64,000 bases of DNA from Paenibacillus sp. Soil522 (GTDB lineage: Bacteria > Bacillota > Bacilli > Paenibacillales > Paenibacillaceae): positions 23,417 to 87,416 of the forward strand of contig NZ_LMRV01000030.1 in assembly GCF_001428245.1 (NCBI RefSeq), read 5' to 3'. Shown here one piece after another: positions 24,980 to 32,494 of the stretch. Positions within the stretch are counted from its first letter, which is position 1. Every line of letters starts with the position of its first letter. A program made the position numbers and the translations under genes. The notes beneath the pieces were generated by a model, which had not been told where the DNA came from, searched no databases, and worked only from the letters and a program-made list of their open reading frames with translations.

Positions 24980-25813
24980 TCAAAAACGTCGTTTTACGCC
25001 AAACCGGTCCGACAAAGCTTCACCTAATACATTAAATGTAATGACAACGATAAGAATCATGATTCCCGGATACAGCATTAATTCGGGATTGCTTCGTATA
25101 TATGATTTCCCTTCGTGGATCATGGAGCCCCACTCCGGCGATGGCGGCTGAATGCCGAGTCCAAGAAACGACATGGCGGCGATGTCCATGATCGCCCAAC
25201 CTATTTCCAGCGTTCCCATCACGATGATTGGAGGAAGCACATTTGGGATCAAATGACGTCTGATGATCGTCCATTGCGATGATCCGCTTATTCTGGCGGC
25301 GATAATAAAATTCCGTTCCTTCAAGCTGAGAACCATGCCGCGGAACATACGAGCATAATACACCCACTGCACCAGCACCATGGCCAAAACGACCTGTGGG
25401 AGTCCGGGTCCGAATATGCCGACAAGCCCTAGAATAAGCACAAGAGACGGAAATGCCATCACCCCTTCGCAGAAACGCATCAGCACAAGGTCAATTATAC
25501 CGCCTTTGTATCCGGAAAAAGTACCGATCAGTAAGCCGATCAATAATGAGGATATGAATATCAATGACGCAAAGCCTAAAGAAACTTGGGCACCGTGTAA
25601 AAGGCGAGACAGATTGCACCGTCCCAAATGGTCGGTTCCGAGCGGATATTCCCACGTTGGAGACTGCAGCTTGAGCGCCAAATTCACTTCAACCGGATCG
25701 TGCGGAGAAATCCACGGAGCCAAAATGGTAAGTGAAAAAAGAACGAATAAAATGACCGAGCATACCGCTGCGGTCTTCTGACTTTTAAGGCCGGTCCGTA
25801 TACTCGCGATCAA
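24980..25813 (-). CDS. ABC transporter permease (NikC/CntC type)
   Basis: 277 residues with about five to six membrane helices. It has the N-terminal APWISPHDP and PLGTDHLGRCNLSRLLHGA, common to DppC/NikC permeases, and the EAA loop AARISGSSQWTIIRRHLIPN. An ORF extends upstream to 25900, but that would overlap the neighbour by 91 bases; the TTG at 25813, overlapping its stop, gives a normal start. It forms the membrane channel with the other permease. Confidence 0.85.
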   Translation of the reverse strand: MIASIRTGLKSQKTAAVCSVILFVLFSLTILAPWISPHDPVEVNLALKLQSPTWEYPLGTDHLGRCNLSRLLHGAQVSLGFASLIFISSLLIGLLIGTFSGYKGGIIDLVLMRFCEGVMAFPSLVLILGLVGIFGPGLPQVVLAMVLVQWVYYARMFRGMVLSLKERNFIIAARISGSSQWTIIRRHLIPNVLPPIIVMGTLEIGWAIMDIAAMSFLGLGIQPPSPEWGSMIHEGKSYIRSNPELMLYPGIMILIVVITFNVLGEALSDRFGVKRRF

Positions 25814-26754
25814 TGGTCGGTTCTTCCTTTCCAGGAAATTCGGGGATCCAAATACATTTGCAAGAGATCCACGATCAGGTTGCATACGATAAACAGACAA
25901 GCGGCGAGGAACACATAGCTTTGGATGACCGGTATATCCCGGTTAAAGATCGCTTCGATAAAGTAACGTCCAAAGCCCGGCCAAGAAAAGACTTCCTCCA
26001 CAATGATCGTCCCCGCAAGCAATTTGCCCATATTCATGCCGAGACCGGTAAGCATCGGTGAAATCGCGATTTTCAGCACATGCTTGCTCATAAGCAGCTT
26101 CTCTTTAATGCCTCTCGTCCTGGCGTATAACACATACGGCTCCTGCAATTGTTCCAGAACGCTGGTGCGCAGTAACCGGGAATAAATGGCGATCAGCCCC
26201 AAAGCGAGAGTAATCGACGGAAGGACGAGATGCGCGAACGAGCCTCTTCCTTGCACAGGAAACAGATCGAGCTTAACGGAAAAGAAAAATATCAATAAAT
26301 ATCCGAGCCAAAACTGCGGGATGGAAGCGCCAAAATAAGCAATCAGCCGGCTCAGATGATCGAACACGCTATTTTTGTATACCGCCGCCAAAAAACCAAT
26401 CGGCACGCTAATAAGTACGGCCAGACAAATGCTGCTGAAGGCGAGCTGGATCGTTGCCGGCATCCGGAGAACGACTTCCTGCCAAACCGGTTCATTAGAA
26501 ACATAAGATGTGCCGAAATCAAGTCGGCACATCTTCATGAGGGTTTGGGCATATTGAACAAGCAGCGGCTGGTCTAAGCCGAATTCATGTCTTTTCTGAG
26601 CGAGCAGTTCGTCGGTCGGTTGGATATGCGCCGCTGTCAAATAGGCTTCGGCGGGGTCGACCGGCGAGACATGGATCAGTAAAAACGTGAGAAGCGTGGC
26701 AAAGAGAAAAATAGGTATGATGGCGAGAAGCCGTTTCCCAATATAGCTGCCCAT
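25810..26754 (-). CDS. ABC transporter permease (NikB/CntB type)
   Basis: 314 residues. Starts MGSYIGKRLLAIIPIFL, the usual first helix of DppB/NikB, then FGLDQPLLVQYAQTL and DFGTSYVSNEPV. EAA loop region ARTRGIKEKLLMSKHVLKIA. Ends at a stop codon overlapping the next gene. Follows the binding protein gene by 18 bases. One half of the importer channel. Confidence 0.88.
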   Translation of the reverse strand: MGSYIGKRLLAIIPIFLFATLLTFLLIHVSPVDPAEAYLTAAHIQPTDELLAQKRHEFGLDQPLLVQYAQTLMKMCRLDFGTSYVSNEPVWQEVVLRMPATIQLAFSSICLAVLISVPIGFLAAVYKNSVFDHLSRLIAYFGASIPQFWLGYLLIFFFSVKLDLFPVQGRGSFAHLVLPSITLALGLIAIYSRLLRTSVLEQLQEPYVLYARTRGIKEKLLMSKHVLKIAISPMLTGLGMNMGKLLAGTIIVEEVFSWPGFGRYFIEAIFNRDIPVIQSYVFLAACLFIVCNLIVDLLQMYLDPRISWKGRTDH

Positions 26755-26772
26755 GTTAAGCCTCCCTGCGGT

Positions 26773-28389
26773 TTACTGTGCGATGTCGATACTGGAGAAT
26801 GGATTCTCGTCCCGATTCGCCGGAAATTCAAAGCCGCTTATGTTTTTGTTATAAACAACCGTCTTCTTAATATAAGAGATCGGCAGCAGCGCTGCCTGCT
26901 CGTGTAATGTCGTCTGGATGGCACCGTACAGCTCCTCGCGCTTTTTCTCGTCCGTAGAGAGAAGAGCTTCCTGCACCTGCTGATCCAGCTCTTGCTTCAT
27001 CGGCAGCTTCGACAGCGCATCCGAAATACCAAAGCCTTTCTCGGCAACGATGTGAATGAACGAGTGCGGATCATACGGCGCGCCGTAGTTGCTAAAGAAG
27101 TACAAATCAAAGTCGTTTGCACGGAACCGTTTCACTTGTTCAGTGAGCTCAAGACCGGTAATATTCAACTTAACGCCGATCGCTGCCCATTCGGCTTGCA
27201 GCGTTTCCGCCATCGGTTTTTGAATTTGTTCCGCCTTTTCATAGATCAATTCCAGTTCCAGTTGCTTGCCGTCCTTTTCACGAACCGTCTTACTGTCCGG
27301 CAGCTTCCAGCCCGCCTCATCCAAGTAAGCTTTCGCTTTTTCTACGTCGTATAGGGCCGGTGTTACGCTAGTTTGGGCATACGGAAAGTTTTGAGACAAA
27401 AGGCTGTCTGCCATCTCTTCCAAGCCTGAGGTAACGCCTTCAACCATCGCCTGTTTGTTAAAACCATGCTGCAGAGCCTGACGCACCTTCAGATCCGCAA
27501 GCGCTTCGTTTGTCGTATTCAATACCAATTGTCTAGTTGCGATAGGCTCAGAAAGACTGGTTTCATATTCTCCGGATGCTTCCAGCTGCTTATATGCATC
27601 CATGCTGATGATGCCTTCTCCGTAGATTAAGTCCAGCTCCCCTTTCTCAAAGGCGAGCACGCGCGTCTCTCCGTCCGGAATAATTTTGATCACGATTTTA
27701 TCGACTTTCGGTTGTTCTCCCCAGTAATTCGGATTACGGGCAAACTCCGCGTATTCGTCTGTTTTGTAGTCCGTCAGCATCCATGGTCCGGTCCCTACCG
27801 GCTGCTTCACGCCTTTGGACGTATCGCCGTCATCCGGGAATCCGGCTTCGCCGAGAAATCGCACCGGACGAATGACCGACAGCTCCTGCAAGGTCGGGTA
27901 ATAAGGCTGTTTCAATGTTAATTTAAACGTAAACTCGTCAACGGCTTCGGTCTTGTCGAGAACACCGATAAAACCAAGCCAGCTATGATTTTCGACGTTT
28001 TTCATAACGGCATCGAAGTTCTTTTTGGCAACCTCAGCGTTAAAAGACGTTCCGTCCGAAAACTTTATATTTTGGCGGAGCTTAAAGGTATATTCTTTAC
28101 CGTCCTCCGATATGGTCCACGCTTCGGCCAAATGAGGCTCAAGCTTGCCTCCGTCTTTATAGCTGACAAGCGGCTCGTAAATCATCGATTGCGCTATCAA
28201 TTGAGAAGGATTGTAAACATGCGGGTTCATCGTCCCGATATCTCTTGGCCACGATACAGTGACTGTTTTCTCAGCCGTACCCGCTTCTGTTCCGGAATTC
28301 TCTTCCGTATTCTTTGTTGAACAACCTACAATTGCAGTGGTTAGTATAAGCAGCATTAGAAGCAGTGTCTTAACTCTTGATGTAAACAT
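26773..28389 (-). CDS. NikA/CntA-family metal-complex binding lipoprotein
   Basis: 538 residues. Lipoprotein signal peptide ends at TTAIVGC. The mature protein follows NikA/CntA closely: VSWPRDIGTMNPHVYNPSQL, SMIYEPLVSY, VGTGPWMLTDYKTDEYAEF in parts, and TRVLAFEKGELDLIYG. The metal-pocket segment YGAPYDPHSF matches GAPYDPH of NikA, but the preceding NikA residues H-R-T-W are F-F-S-N-Y here, so the ligand set differs. It probably binds a nickel- or metallophore-complexed metal. First gene of the operon; a perfect Fur box lies directly upstream. Confidence 0.88.
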   Translation of the reverse strand: MFTSRVKTLLLMLLILTTAIVGCSTKNTEENSGTEAGTAEKTVTVSWPRDIGTMNPHVYNPSQLIAQSMIYEPLVSYKDGGKLEPHLAEAWTISEDGKEYTFKLRQNIKFSDGTSFNAEVAKKNFDAVMKNVENHSWLGFIGVLDKTEAVDEFTFKLTLKQPYYPTLQELSVIRPVRFLGEAGFPDDGDTSKGVKQPVGTGPWMLTDYKTDEYAEFARNPNYWGEQPKVDKIVIKIIPDGETRVLAFEKGELDLIYGEGIISMDAYKQLEASGEYETSLSEPIATRQLVLNTTNEALADLKVRQALQHGFNKQAMVEGVTSGLEEMADSLLSQNFPYAQTSVTPALYDVEKAKAYLDEAGWKLPDSKTVREKDGKQLELELIYEKAEQIQKPMAETLQAEWAAIGVKLNITGLELTEQVKRFRANDFDLYFFSNYGAPYDPHSFIHIVAEKGFGISDALSKLPMKQELDQQVQEALLSTDEKKREELYGAIQTTLHEQAALLPISYIKKTVVYNKNISGFEFPANRDENPFSSIDIAQ

Positions 28390-28420
28390 TTAAATAGATT
28401 TCCCCTCTCGACCCTAAAAG

Positions 28421-28476
28421 TGATAATGATTATCACTATCTTTTAGAAGGATACATAAAAAGTTTCCTCCTGTCAA
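28421..28476 (-). promoter_or_regulatory. Promoter with perfect Fur box for the metal importer
   Basis: Minus strand TTGACA (28471-28476), 17-base spacer, TATCCT (28448-28453). Just downstream is the exact 19-base palindrome AGTGATAATGATTATCACT (28419-28437), containing the 7-1-7 Fur box TGATAATGATTATCA. It covers the transcription start, so iron-loaded Fur would repress the importer. Confidence 0.9.
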
Positions 28477-28635
28477 CTAAAAAAGTACCGCTTAAGCTCT
28501 TTCTGATTGAGCTCTGCGGGAAGAGCTCAAGAAAAATTTTTTCCGGTACATAACGAAGAGAAGGAGAAAGTGACCATCGAACAAAATATATTATATGTTG
28601 GTTGTATTGGACATAGAGAATGTTTTATAAAAAAA

Positions 28636-28647
28636 GAAAGCGCTTTC
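28636..28647 (+). promoter_or_regulatory. cre-like palindrome upstream of the oxidoreductase
   Basis: GAAAGCGCTTTC within an A-rich stretch, 171 bases before the oxidoreductase start. It matches the core of a CcpA site, although the flanking T and A of the consensus are missing. The 430 bases from 28390 to 28817 otherwise hold only the importer promoter; no convincing gene was found there. Confidence 0.5.
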
Positions 28648-28817
28648 CTTTACAGAAAAAATGAGCTTGGGATTGGAAGATGTAGGCAGACTACTCTTCT
28701 TCCAATAGGTTAAAAAATGTACGGAGGCATTAATGGAGAAAGTATACCGTTCCGCATTAATCAGCATAAACAGAAATAGTCTGGTTTACGACGATGGATT
28801 TAAAAGGAGCGATTCCG

Positions 28818-29987
28818 ATGAATAAAATTAAAGTGGGTGTTATTGGAAACGGTTTTATCGGCCCGACGCACATCGAAGCCATTCGACGGCTCGGATTTGT
28901 TGAGGTCGAAGCCATAGCCGAGAGAACCCGGGAAAGTGCCGAGAAGAAAGCCTCAGCCTTGCATGTACCGAAATTTTACGGGGATTACAAAGAGATGCTG
29001 GACAATCCAGCCATTCAAGCCATTCATAATTGCACGCCTAATCATACTCATTTTCAAATCAATAAGGATATCATCTTAGCCGGCAAGCATGTCTTATCCG
29101 AGAAGCCTCTAGCCATGAACAGCGAAGAATCGGCGGAATTGTTGAAGCTTGCGAAGGAATGCGGAATCGTTCACGGGGTTAACTTTAACTACCGGCAATT
29201 TCCTATCGTAAAGCAGCTGGCCAGCCTGATCCGGAAAGATGAATTCGGTATCATAAGTCTCGTTCATGGAAGCTACCTGCAGGACTGGCTGCTGTACGAT
29301 ACAGACTACAGCTGGCGGCTGGATTCCAAGATGGGAGGCAAGACGCGTGCGGTTACCGATATCGGGTCCCACTGGTGCGATACGGTTCAATACGTAACCG
29401 GAAAAATAATTTCCGAAGTATTCGCCGACCTGACAACGACCTTCCCGGTCAGAAAAAAAGCGCCCCGAACGACCGCCACGTTTGGAGCTGATGATAACAG
29501 CATTCAGGCGTATGAGCATCTACCCGTCGATACCGAGGATTTTGCGACGGTGCTTATACGGTTCGATGACGGAACGAAAGGCGTCTTTACGGTTTCCCAA
29601 GTGAGCGCCGGCCGCAAAAACCGTCTCAGCTTCGAGCTGAACGGCAGCAAGCAATCCGCCTTTTGGAATCAAGAGGAGCCGGAGAAGCTCTGGATCGGAC
29701 ATCGGGACAGAGCAAACGAAATTTTGCTCGCGGACCCGTGTTTGTTCACGGATGAAGTGCGCGGATGCATTCATCATCCCGGAGGTCATAACGAAGGTTG
29801 GCCGGACGCACTAAAAAATATGATGCTGAACTTCTATTCATTCATACGCGACGGCAAGGATCCGAACAAGGACCAAGCACCGTTTGCTACGTTCGAAGAT
29901 GGGCACCGGTCGATGCGCATCATCGATGCGATATGGGAAAGCCACGTCACGAACAAATGGGTAAAAGTAGAAGCGTTCTCATCCTAA
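28818..29987 (+). CDS. Gfo/Idh/MocA-family oxidoreductase
   Basis: 389 residues from MNKIKVGVIGNGFIGPTHIE. The start is fixed by AAAGGAG eight bases upstream. The Rossmann motif is GVIGNGFIG, followed by NCTPNHTHFQI and the catalytic-site signature SEKPLAMNSEES; the second domain has DIGSHWCDTVQYVTG with the catalytic Asp/His. Such enzymes oxidise or reduce sugars or cyclitols with NAD(P). Single gene. The substrate cannot be deduced, but a cre-like site upstream suggests carbon control. Confidence 0.88.
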   Translation: MNKIKVGVIGNGFIGPTHIEAIRRLGFVEVEAIAERTRESAEKKASALHVPKFYGDYKEMLDNPAIQAIHNCTPNHTHFQINKDIILAGKHVLSEKPLAMNSEESAELLKLAKECGIVHGVNFNYRQFPIVKQLASLIRKDEFGIISLVHGSYLQDWLLYDTDYSWRLDSKMGGKTRAVTDIGSHWCDTVQYVTGKIISEVFADLTTTFPVRKKAPRTTATFGADDNSIQAYEHLPVDTEDFATVLIRFDDGTKGVFTVSQVSAGRKNRLSFELNGSKQSAFWNQEEPEKLWIGHRDRANEILLADPCLFTDEVRGCIHHPGGHNEGWPDALKNMMLNFYSFIRDGKDPNKDQAPFATFEDGHRSMRIIDAIWESHVTNKWVKVEAFSS

Positions 29988-30156
29988 TCCTACCGTTTAA
30001 CTTTTATGCAGAAATCCGTTGCCCTCATGAATCGTTTAGCAAGCTCTCTGCTGCTCAAAATAGGTTCTGTCATCTGCACTCGTTGTCCTTATTAGGAATA
30101 TGATTTTTAGAATAGAAATCAACGCGTGTTATGAGCTATAGGAGGACTGAACTTTC

Positions 30157-31017
30157 ATGAGATTTAACCAAACCCCTTATTCCAGACTTGTTCGGCAAAA
30201 TTCGAGCCAAACTTATAAATTCATGAAGAAACTTCGCTACAAAAAGAATGAAAGCGTACATTTTATTTTAGTCCATGACGCTCCCCCCAATAAACGAAGC
30301 TATAATTCCTATTCAAATCGTTTAAACCTTAAACAGACGTTCCTCTTGCATAAACCTTTGAAACGTTTGGAAAAACGGATACCTCAATCCAAGCTTTATG
30401 CGTATAACAACCAATCCGAATCCGTCCATTTGCTCACCCAAAACGCGAACGGGTATGCCGTTTTTATGGGTATTAATTATGGCGGGACAAAGGATAGCGA
30501 TATTAAAGAAGTCAGAGCGCAGTTTATCGATGTGGATCTTAACAAAATTTCGGAACGTTTTAATACATTAGAAGAAGTATGGCAGAAAATTAAAGCGCTG
30601 CGAGCCAATCCCTCAGAGCAGTATCAATTACTTACCGTCAAAAAGAATAAACGAGGTGAATACTTATTTTCAGCCCATCGACCGAAAAGGCAAATCCAAA
30701 AATTGAAAAAAAAATTTCTCTTCAAGCATTGGAGACAAATCAGGGATGCCATGATCGTCGAAACGAACAACGGATATCACATTTATTGGATCATAACAAG
30801 GGGAGCAATAAATAAATTCGTTCCTATTCAAAAAGCATTAGTTAGGAAATTTAATGCTGACCCTGCCGTTACAAATCTAGCGAGAGTAATGCGCGTACCC
30901 GGTTTCTTTCATATGAAAAATCCTAATAGCCCCTTTATGGTCCGTGTCATCCGATGGGGAAGAAAGAAGCCATTTTCGCAAGATGAGCTTGTTGATGGAC
31001 TTTCATTAAGACCCTGA
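30157..31017 (+). CDS. Orphan RepB-type primase (archaeo-eukaryotic primase fold)
   Basis: 286 residues, strongly basic. Three motifs of RepB/PrimPol-type primases are visible in order: the metal-binding pair AQFIDVDLNK (about residue 127), the S/N-x-G-x-H element VETNNGYHIYW (about 202-212), and the Arg-rich NLARVMRVPGFFHMKNP (about 245-261). Proteins of this type start DNA replication on plasmids and integrative elements. Nothing else from such an element lies beside it. Ribosome site AGGAGG before the ATG. It sits just outside the tmRNA-flanked region. Probably a relic of a mobile element that has kept an intact frame. Confidence 0.7.
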   Translation: MRFNQTPYSRLVRQNSSQTYKFMKKLRYKKNESVHFILVHDAPPNKRSYNSYSNRLNLKQTFLLHKPLKRLEKRIPQSKLYAYNNQSESVHLLTQNANGYAVFMGINYGGTKDSDIKEVRAQFIDVDLNKISERFNTLEEVWQKIKALRANPSEQYQLLTVKKNKRGEYLFSAHRPKRQIQKLKKKFLFKHWRQIRDAMIVETNNGYHIYWIITRGAINKFVPIQKALVRKFNADPAVTNLARVMRVPGFFHMKNPNSPFMVRVIRWGRKKPFSQDELVDGLSLRP

Positions 31018-31051
31018 CTGTGAAAATGCAGGGCTCATCCAGGAGTGAACG

Positions 31052-31079
31052 AAAACCCGACCTCACATGGTCGGGTTTT
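31052..31079. terminator. Bidirectional terminator
   Basis: AAAACCCGACC/GGTCGGGTTTT arms with six-base loop between the convergent primase and Mur ligase genes. Confidence 0.85.
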
Positions 31080-31099
31080 ATATTGTGAAAGTCTAACTA

Positions 31100-32263
31100 T
31101 TAGCCGTCTGATCTCCGGACGGTTTTCATGTGATAGATGATCCCGAACTTAGCGTTTCTGTTCATTCTGGCATTTCGTTTTAAATACGCCACCATCGTGC
31201 TCATCCTTAAACGGTTTCCTCCCTTAAGCAGAACGGTAGTGCCCGGTTTCATGTCTTTTGCCAGCTCCCTTTGAAGCTGTTGCTTGCCCTCGAAGCTCCT
31301 TAGCTTCGCGGCGGGAAACCCGCCTTTTCTAGCGCCGATTGCAATCTGCCGAGCGAGGCCTCCCAACGTATATATTCGGCTGATTCTTCTACCCGCAGCA
31401 TACCTTCCGACCTCTTGATGGCCTTTAGCCGCATATTGACCAAGCTCAAACATAGAACCGAGTACAGCAATGTTCGTTTGCTTCCCAATGACCGATAAAA
31501 CATCAAGCGCAGCTTTAGCCGCATCTGGATTCGCATTATAAGAATCATCGATTACCTTTATGCTGCTTCCCAAATGATGAACATGTAATCGGCTCTTTGG
31601 TCTTATATACGATTTGAGCCCTTGCTGCATTTCCTGCGGCGAAAACCCCAAACGATGAGAAACTGCAATGGCAAACAATGCGTTGTAAATATTATGCTCC
31701 CCGAAGGCAGGGATATAAAAAGAATGCTTAGTTCCGCCCAATCTCGCCCGGAATCTCATTCCATTGTTCACAAACCGGATATCAGATGCTCGATAATCCG
31801 CATCTTTCCTTATGCCTACTTTAATGATTTTTCCTTTGAATCCCTTTGTTTGGAGTAATTCGGAATGAGCATCGTCTGCGTTCAGAACGATCATGCCGGT
31901 TGGTTTCATGTAACGGATTAACTCTGATTTTGCCATGGCTACCCCTTTAATGCTGCCGCCAAAGTTGCCTACGTGAGCCCTTCCTACATTTGTAATAACC
32001 CCAATGCTCGGTTGTAAATATAGACAGTGTTTTTTAATATTTCCATGAAACTGCATGCCAAACTCCAAGACTGCAGCAAGGTGGGAAGAGCGGAGCTGCC
32101 TCGCATGCCTTTTCGTGACGCTAGGAGCATTTAGATTGTCAGGAGATTTGAATATTTTCCAACGCCTTTTCAATACTGCTGCAATCATTTCTTTGGTAGT
32201 CGTCTTGCCAGCGCTTCCGGTAACCGCTATGACAGCCCTGCGTTGTCTGGTTGCTTGAGTCAA
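31100..32263 (-). CDS. MurF-like Mur ligase without the N-terminal domain
   Basis: 387 residues, TTG start with GAGGAGG upstream. It begins almost at the ATP-binding loop (AVTGSAGKTTTKEM at residues about 12-25), then NLNAPS, GVITNVGRAHVGNF, a carbamylated-Lys region, GEHNIYNALFAIAV, and the C-terminal domain VIDDSYNANPDAAKAALDVL. MurF adds D-Ala-D-Ala to UDP-MurNAc-tripeptide, but the N-terminal domain (about 80-90 residues) that holds the UDP-sugar is missing. The true substrate is therefore unclear; it may ligate an amino acid to another carboxylate. It is also unusually basic. No partner ligase gene is nearby. Confidence 0.75.
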   Translation of the reverse strand: MTQATRQRRAVIAVTGSAGKTTTKEMIAAVLKRRWKIFKSPDNLNAPSVTKRHARQLRSSHLAAVLEFGMQFHGNIKKHCLYLQPSIGVITNVGRAHVGNFGGSIKGVAMAKSELIRYMKPTGMIVLNADDAHSELLQTKGFKGKIIKVGIRKDADYRASDIRFVNNGMRFRARLGGTKHSFYIPAFGEHNIYNALFAIAVSHRLGFSPQEMQQGLKSYIRPKSRLHVHHLGSSIKVIDDSYNANPDAAKAALDVLSVIGKQTNIAVLGSMFELGQYAAKGHQEVGRYAAGRRISRIYTLGGLARQIAIGARKGGFPAAKLRSFEGKQQLQRELAKDMKPGTTVLLKGGNRLRMSTMVAYLKRNARMNRNAKFGIIYHMKTVRRSDG

Positions 32264-32410
32264 AACACTGCCTCCTCAAATTACAAATATGAGCTTCCTT
32301 TGGGCAATAACCGTATCTTATTTTATGTTGGGTGAACATCGGAGGGTTTGGATGTTTGCCTAAAGCGTAACGATTCTTTCCGGAGATGCCATGAGATTAG
32401 CGGAAATAAA

Positions 32411-32440
32411 AAATCCACAACCTCACGCGGTTGTGGATTT
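32411..32440 (-). terminator. Terminator after the GH114-like gene region and tmRNA-end relic
   Basis: AAATCCACAACC/GGTTGTGGATTT arms followed by T6ATTT on the minus strand. It lies next to a degraded tmRNA 3' end copy, in the same arrangement as the one at 47912-47939. Confidence 0.85.
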
Positions 32441-32443
32441 ACA

Positions 32444-32479
32444 TGGTTGAGGCGACGTGTGGTATGTTAAATCCACAAT
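32444..32479 (-). repeat. Degraded tmRNA 3'-end copy (left-most att-like relic)
   Basis: On the minus strand this reads GTCGCCTCAACCA-TGTAAA directly before a terminator, matching TCGCCTCCACCA-TGTAAA at the 47.9 kb copy. The preceding bases (ATTGTGGATTT) match those at 46.72 kb. It marks the left edge of the region carrying tmRNA-end copies. Confidence 0.55.
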
Positions 32480-32494
32480 GCGCCGCGCCATTTA

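Noticed and set aside
24980..25900. Longer form of the NikC-type permease starting at 25900
   Set aside because: It would overlap the neighbouring permease by 91 bases and add residues not seen in the family; the TTG at 25813 fits better.
28507..28713. 68-codon ORF upstream of the oxidoreductase
   Set aside because: No ribosome site, no recognisable motif, and it covers a cre-like site and promoter-like AT-rich DNA.
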